NCBI GenBank assembly: GCA_029931535.1
Contig: JAQPZY010001295.1
Coordinates: forward strand, 186,001 to 250,000
Direction of reading: 5' to 3'
Length of the DNA stretch: 64,000 nt
Source: Margaritifera margaritifera
Taxonomy: Eukaryota > Mollusca > Bivalvia > Unionida > Margaritiferidae
The notes under the pieces: generated by a model
What the model saw: only the letters and a program-made list of their open reading frames with translations
Database searches by the model: none
What the model was told of the DNA's origin: nothing
In this document: positions 60,201 to 64,000 of the stretch, piece after piece
Layout of the letters: each line of letters starts with the position of its first letter
How positions within the stretch are numbered: position 1 is the first letter of the stretch
Translations under genes and position numbers: made by a program

Positions 60201-61418
60201 TTTATTGAAAATGCTTCGGGTAATGTATGATATTTGTTTATATTTAGTGTTCATAGAGGTAAAAGAAGGCATGTTTTGCAGTAGGTAGTAATATTATTAA
60301 ATTGAATATATTGTAACTATCAATCTTGAACCTCCTCTTCTATTCCAGGTGGCACCGTTGATATAACTGCTGTAGAAGTTACAGCTGATGGTTGTCTGAA
60401 GCAGATCTGCAGATCCAACGGCGGACCTTGGGGTGGACAGAGAATAAATGACTCTTTTTCACAGTTGATTCGAGATGTATTTCAGACTGAAGATGGGAAT
60501 TCAGTTTTTGCCAGATGCAAACAGGCTGATTTCCTAAAAATGGAACAAGAGTTTGAACAACAGAAAGTTAATATTCAGGATGATACACCAATTGGTGAAG
60601 AATGGATCAGACTTCCCCTGCCAGACGACATCTGGGATGAAGTAAAGGAAAATATCAAAGTGAATCCAAACAAATATTCACAATACTTCAAAAAACTGAG
60701 GTTTGGATTATTATTCAAACCAGAAGTAATTGTGAGAGAGCTTTTTGGAGAGACCCTGCGCTTGATAGGAAGACATCTCCAGTCGATATGTGGTGAGACG
60801 TCAATACAGGGTATTGAGAAAGTCGTCTTGGTGGGAGGTTTTGCGGAGGCACTTATTGTACGTGAGAAGATACGGGAGATCCTGCCGGGAAAGCGCATAT
60901 TTGTACCAAGTAATCCTTTCTATGCCGTCTTGAAAGGAGCCGTGTTGTATGGTCACAATCCGAACATCTTCAAGAGCAGGATGTCTCGCTTCACCTACGG
61001 GATTAAAACAAAATCACACTTTGATCCTAAAAGGCACGATGAGAAAAGAAAGGTACAACACAGTGATGGAATATATTGGTGTAAAGATATCTTCAGTGTT
61101 CATGTCAGAAGAGATCAGATTGTATCTTTAAATGAGGAACAGCCGAAACATACATACCATCTAATCAAGAAAGACCAAACCATAGTTAATTTGGAAATCT
61201 ATCAGTCTGACTCACATGATCCCATGTATATCACAGACGACAGGTGCAAGAAAATCGGGAACCTCACTGTTCATATGCCTGACACCACTGGCGGGTGTAA
61301 TAGAAACGTTGAAGTGATTATGATATATGGAGGTACGGAATTGGGCGTCAAAGCTGTCGATACAAACACGGGAATGGAGTTCAAGACATCAATTGTGTAT
61401 GATGGATATTCATCTTGA
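49436..61418 (+). CDS. HSPA12: HSPA12-like protein (Hsp70 superfamily), copy 2, intact
   Basis: Four exons: 49436-49729, 51256-51489, 52482-52626 and 60349-61418. All have GT/AG borders, phases are 0, 0 and 1, and the product has 580 residues. HSPA12 proteins bind and hydrolyse ATP with an Hsp70-like actin fold and lack a standard peptide-binding domain. Human members have about 675-690 residues; shorter forms are usual in bivalves. Motifs: phosphate-1 DIGSTYSGYA (from residue 10), PAIWNDDAKDVM (connect-1), LALEPEA, phosphate-2 DLGGGTVDIT rebuilt across the exon 3/4 junction (residues 222-231), GGPWGGQR, and adenosine motif VVLVGGFAEA (383-392). No signal peptide or membrane segment, so cytosolic. 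The start at 49436 has G at -3 and +4. A/B subtype is not resolved. Confidence 0.9.
49750..49818. repeat. (CA)n(TA)n compound microsatellite
   Basis: About 15 CA followed by a TA-rich run, starting 20 bp after the exon 1 donor of copy 2. Confidence 0.95.
49820..51255. other. Intron 1 of copy 2
   Basis: The rest of a 1.5-kb AT-rich intron with a long A run near 50821-50847. No inserted element recognised, unlike intron 1 of copy 1. Confidence 0.7.
51256..51489 (+). CDS. HSPA12: HSPA12-like copy 2, exon 2
   Basis: 78 codons from acceptor TTTTTCCAG to donor GTAATT, both phase 0. An open frame extends upstream to 51127, but the acceptor, the phase and identity with copy 1 fix the border at 51256. 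Confidence 0.9.
51490..52481. other. Intron 2 of copy 2
   Basis: 992 bp, AT-rich. Nothing else recognised. Confidence 0.7.
52482..52626 (+). CDS. HSPA12: HSPA12-like copy 2, exon 3
   Basis: 145 bp from acceptor ACATGCAG to donor GTTGGT, same length as exon 3 of copy 1. Carries LILALEPEAVAV and the first half of the phosphate-2 loop; ends in phase 1. Confidence 0.9.
52627..53450. other. Intron 3 of copy 2, left part
   Basis: AT-rich intron DNA before the LINE. Nothing recognised. Confidence 0.6.
53606..55651 (+). pseudogene. L2-type LINE endonuclease and start of RT
   Basis: The open frame has 681 codons. The endonuclease begins at about residue 165 with LRIALFNAQSVG, then DIFFLTETWL (catalytic Glu), RGGGIAVIAK, LVDFNFHFD (a GDFN-type loop with changed residues), GHILDWILHR and ELASDHFCI (catalytic His). 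The RT N-terminus follows (MKSAPKSCELDPISTSLLLE, KTAIVKPLLKKP) up to NYRPVF-stop. An extra T in the GTTTTC at about 55644 shifts the frame; the RT continues at 55662. No separate ORF1 is seen. The N-terminal 160 residues show no domain. Confidence 0.85.
55662..56876 (+). pseudogene. L2-type LINE reverse transcriptase, continued
   Basis: 404 codons: SKILEKVVLSQL, SAYRPRHSTET, LLDLSAAFDTIDHDILL (first catalytic Asp present), GVSQGSVLGPVLFILYT, then LYAVDTQIY where the usual YADD has become YAVD (56118-56129). KLQMNDDKTE, LDYCNSILSG and an AARIILRV block follow. It ends early at 56876 after a small deletion, and the final SFKSALKTHLF block lies in another frame at about 56897-56940. Catalytically dead. 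Confidence 0.85.
57116..57202. repeat. (ATT)n tail of the L2-type LINE
   Basis: About 28 ATT units with one ACT, joined directly to the LINE 3' terminus. Confidence 0.95.
57203..58110. other. Intron 3 of copy 2, middle part
   Basis: AT-rich DNA. A 92-codon minus-strand frame (57417-57695) shows no domain. Confidence 0.5.
58111..58443. repeat. 41-bp minisatellite, about eight units
   Basis: The unit contains AATATATACTAAGGATAACA and CAGTAAATGTACTGTC. Units start near 58121, 58163, 58204, 58245, 58286, 58327, 58368 and 58409; the first is 42 bp, the next six are 41 bp and the last is incomplete. Inner units differ by one to three bases; outer ones are more diverged. Confidence 0.95.
58444..60348. 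other. Intron 3 of copy 2, right part
   Basis: AT-rich DNA with an A run near 59155-59178 and a donor-like AAAAG|GTATGT at about 58653. The 75-codon frame at 59911-60138 shows no domain. Confidence 0.5.
60349..61418 (+). CDS. HSPA12: HSPA12-like copy 2, exon 4
   Basis: 1,070 bp after the strong acceptor CCTCCTCTTCTATTCCAG. It completes the phosphate-2 loop and carries most of the ATPase domain, the adenosine motif and the C-terminus (MIYGGTELGVKAVD). It ends at TGA 61416-61418. No stop or frameshift, in contrast to copy 1. Confidence 0.9.
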
Positions 61419-61474
61419 GGACAAGACTGTTTCATACACAACAACTCTATGGATTCAGTGTTATAGGATCATCT

Positions 61475-61480
61475 AATAAA
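61475..61480 (+). terminator. Polyadenylation signal of copy 2
   Basis: AATAAA lies 57 bp after the stop codon, followed within 30 bp by a GT/T-rich stretch. Confidence 0.65.
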
Positions 61481-63055
61481 GTATAGGCCAGCGTTTTTAC
61501 TGTATTATTTTAAAAAACAGACACTCATTCGTTGTACTCTGCACCTGATGTGATATAAATAGTGCCAAAGAAATATGTTTAAACTGTTTATTCAATATTG
61601 TTTCACGGATGGTTTTTTTTCCATTACAAAGAATTACAAGATAGGTAGCATCACAGAAATCGTTCCAAATAATAAAACTCTTTGTTACGTTCTTACAGCT
61701 ATCTTATATTCATCACTTATATTTATTAAAATATACCAAGAGTGCGATGTATTATTCTCGCAAAATTATTCAGGGATCAAGGCCTCCAATATCTATAACG
61801 TAACTTGATATGTAGGCCGTAGGAAGAGCATGCGTGTTCTTATAAACTGTGGCATTGCACCAAGCTTGTTTTTCGTATGAAAATGTTAGATTTTGTTATT
61901 TGCTTGATTTATTTATTTATTTTTGTACATTCAAGGCACAGGTGCTTATTACCTATATATATGAAAAACATAAACAGTTTTATCCCCTTATTATTTATAT
62001 CTGTATAATCTCATGTTATTGTCCAATACTTTCTGATCCATTTTACAGTAAAGATTCTTTACAAATGTAAAATACGAGGGGACAATTCAGTCTCTTGTTG
62101 TATCAAACAATACATTTCCGGATTCCTTACCATGATTCTTCAGACTAATGCCATTATAAGGTTAAATTGAGAGATGGGAAACACTAATGGTAAAATGGCT
62201 TAGTGCTACGGAGAGGGATCTATTTTATGTTCAAACTTGATGAGATCCAAAAAAGTTAACTGTACCAAGCCACACTACAAAAGCTCAGCACAGTATTGTT
62301 CAAGATTTTATACTGTTGTTGATATTTTTGTGAGAATCTTGTTTCTTGGAGGGGAATAATACAGTCGTGAACATACTTTCATAGTTCCTCGATTATTTTG
62401 TTTGGATCACCAAATTACTGGGTGATTCAGTTTCAAACAGTTTCCCAACAAGCAGATATCGATCATCCTCGTGTTGTGATAAGAATCAATAAATAAACTT
62501 GTCTCCTCATTATTGAGTTTACGTTTCTCTGAATCCGGATGAGTCATTGCTTGTTGCGATAGTACGAGCGATGATTTCGATATTGTTGCGGCGTTCCAAT
62601 TTGAGCTGAAGATAACATTATCTGTGTGCCCCTCTACATTGAATTTTCATGTCAGAAATATGGAATGTACTTAGACACATCTAAATATATGAAAACAGGT
62701 TTTATTTCTGATGCTTTGTTCTCAAGAAAAAATACCATACAGTTGTAAATTTGCAATGTTACAGAGGACAAAGAAAGCACAGTTTACACAGAGAAGAACT
62801 CAATAATGTCGTCACGTGGAGGCTAATTCTTTTAGGAACATAAACAGACGTTACACACAATATTGCATCTAGAAGTGCACATCAGTGTATCTGGAAATTG
62901 AGTCGGCTGAGTGTGGTACACTTAAGTGTTGATTTAAAAACAAAAACAAAACACCTCGTCTTTTGTGATTATTGTTCTTTTTTTATTCTTAGTAACAATA
63001 CCACGATGAAAATATTATGATCTCTCTTTCTCTCTCTCCATCCCTCCTCCCTCCC

Positions 63056-63057
<2 letters not shown>
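61481..63057. other. 3' flank of copy 2, no gene recognised
   Basis: AT-rich DNA; open frames of 73-77 codons (61575-61808, 61849-62070) show no domain. Confidence 0.5.

Positions 63058-63128
<71 letters not shown>
63058..63128. repeat. (TC)n microsatellite
   Basis: About 35 TC dinucleotides preceded by a C/T-rich stretch from 63020. Confidence 0.95.
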
Positions 63129-63131
<3 letters not shown>

Positions 63132-64000
63132 AATAATAATAACACTATGAATATTATGAATATAGCTAAAGGAGACTGGGCGCCTGCTTTTTATTTTGAA
63201 ACAATTGATACAATATTGCAGTCGCGTTCCAGGAATGAGGTCAACCTCCCTATCGGTCTGTAAAAATAGAGTCGGAATTTCCATGGTAATTTCCAAGTTC
63301 TAAAAATACACCTAAACAAAATAATTTCTCTGAATTTGTATTATTTTGTAGTTCTACAAAGTGTGTATTTGTCTGTCATTAGGTTAATTTATCCGTCTCT
63401 CCATCATGTTGCATTCCAACAGAGAACTATAACATCCCGTCATGTTAAAATCAGTGTTAACGTACTTGAACATTTTTGTACGAGGTCAACCTGAATGTGT
63501 TATCCAGTACAAAGCAGATTGAATGTCGTCGTTTTGATGTTACAGTGAAAACTGCACATGTTAAAAAATTCGTACTATCCTGTTATTTGTTTTGAAAAAC
63601 CGATGCCCTCTTTACTTGACCCAGTTTTGTATCTGACTACCTTTGTAAAAGTTCATAGCAATCAATAATTTTCGTCTTGAAGTGTTTTGGCTACAGTTAA
63701 GGTGCAGAGCATTCAACAATCAAGATTGAATAGACTTTGGTTAAACTATATTAGTATTAAGTTTTAGAATAACAAATAATATTACTCTTTAAGAAGAGTA
63801 AATGCGCCTACATGATCACGTTGACAAATACTTTATTGCACCAGCTGACAAAGTAATAGCAGCTGAATTTTAAAAAAATATAGAGATATAATACACAGAA
63901 AACGACTATTTTTAATAAAATCAATTAGATATTTTTGATAGTTACACTTTAAAATTTGATAGTGATGATCCCGTGAACAGATACTGAGCACAGTGTGATA
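63129..64000. other. No recognised gene
   Basis: AT-rich DNA to the window end. Nothing supported. Confidence 0.5.

Noticed and set aside
63015..63296. 93-codon minus-strand frame rich in Glu-Arg
   Set aside because: It is a translation of the (TC)n microsatellite.

Overview
The window looks like nuclear DNA of a marine invertebrate, most likely a mollusc and probably a bivalve. The host genes have spliceosomal introns, the background is strongly AT-rich with many microsatellites, and most of the sequence is made of LINE, Penelope-like and Polinton/Maverick remains. The only host genes I recognise are two same-strand HSPA12-type (Hsp70 superfamily) paralogs, a family known to be expanded in bivalves. 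The species assignment is inference. No tRNA, rRNA or CRISPR feature was found.

Layout: (1) 701-11138, HSPA12-like copy 1, four exons, now a pseudogene with in-frame stops in the last exon. Its 7.2-kb first intron holds a degenerate minus-strand LINE with an RTE-type endonuclease (1770-4870). (2) 11.1-14.65 kb, AT-rich DNA with a family of AGGTAA/TTACCT-rich repeats and minus-strand Penelope-like (GIY-YIG) remains. (3) 14709-29621, the most striking structure: a 5.9-kb, almost intact non-LTR retrotransposon (19208-25122) flanked on both sides by the same 4,499-bp segment, with element ends and duplication ends coinciding to the base. The geometry is that of a target-site duplication, but hundreds of times longer than usual. 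(4) 30-34.8 kb, AT-rich DNA hiding a degraded family-B DNA polymerase fragment (about 31.5-32.2 kb, minus). (5) about 35.4-45.4 kb, a GC-richer block that is a badly broken Polinton/Maverick (adintovirus-like) element. It holds remains of a major capsid protein, packaging ATPase, DDE integrase, the C-terminal end of a second, different family-B polymerase, and several unidentified proteins. (6) 49436-61418, HSPA12-like copy 2, four exons with consistent splice phases and an intact 580-residue product. Its 7.7-kb third intron contains an L2/CR1-type LINE (about 53.5-57.2 kb) and a 41-bp minisatellite. (7) 61.4-64 kb, 3' flank without a recognisable gene.

The two HSPA12 paralogs share exon boundaries, splice phases and part of the 5' flank including a trinucleotide microsatellite, so they arose by tandem duplication. 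Copy 2 should be a functional cytosolic ATP-binding Hsp70-like protein and copy 1 is decaying. Everything between them is transposable-element or viral-fossil DNA that does not work with these genes, though it has lengthened their introns and spacing.
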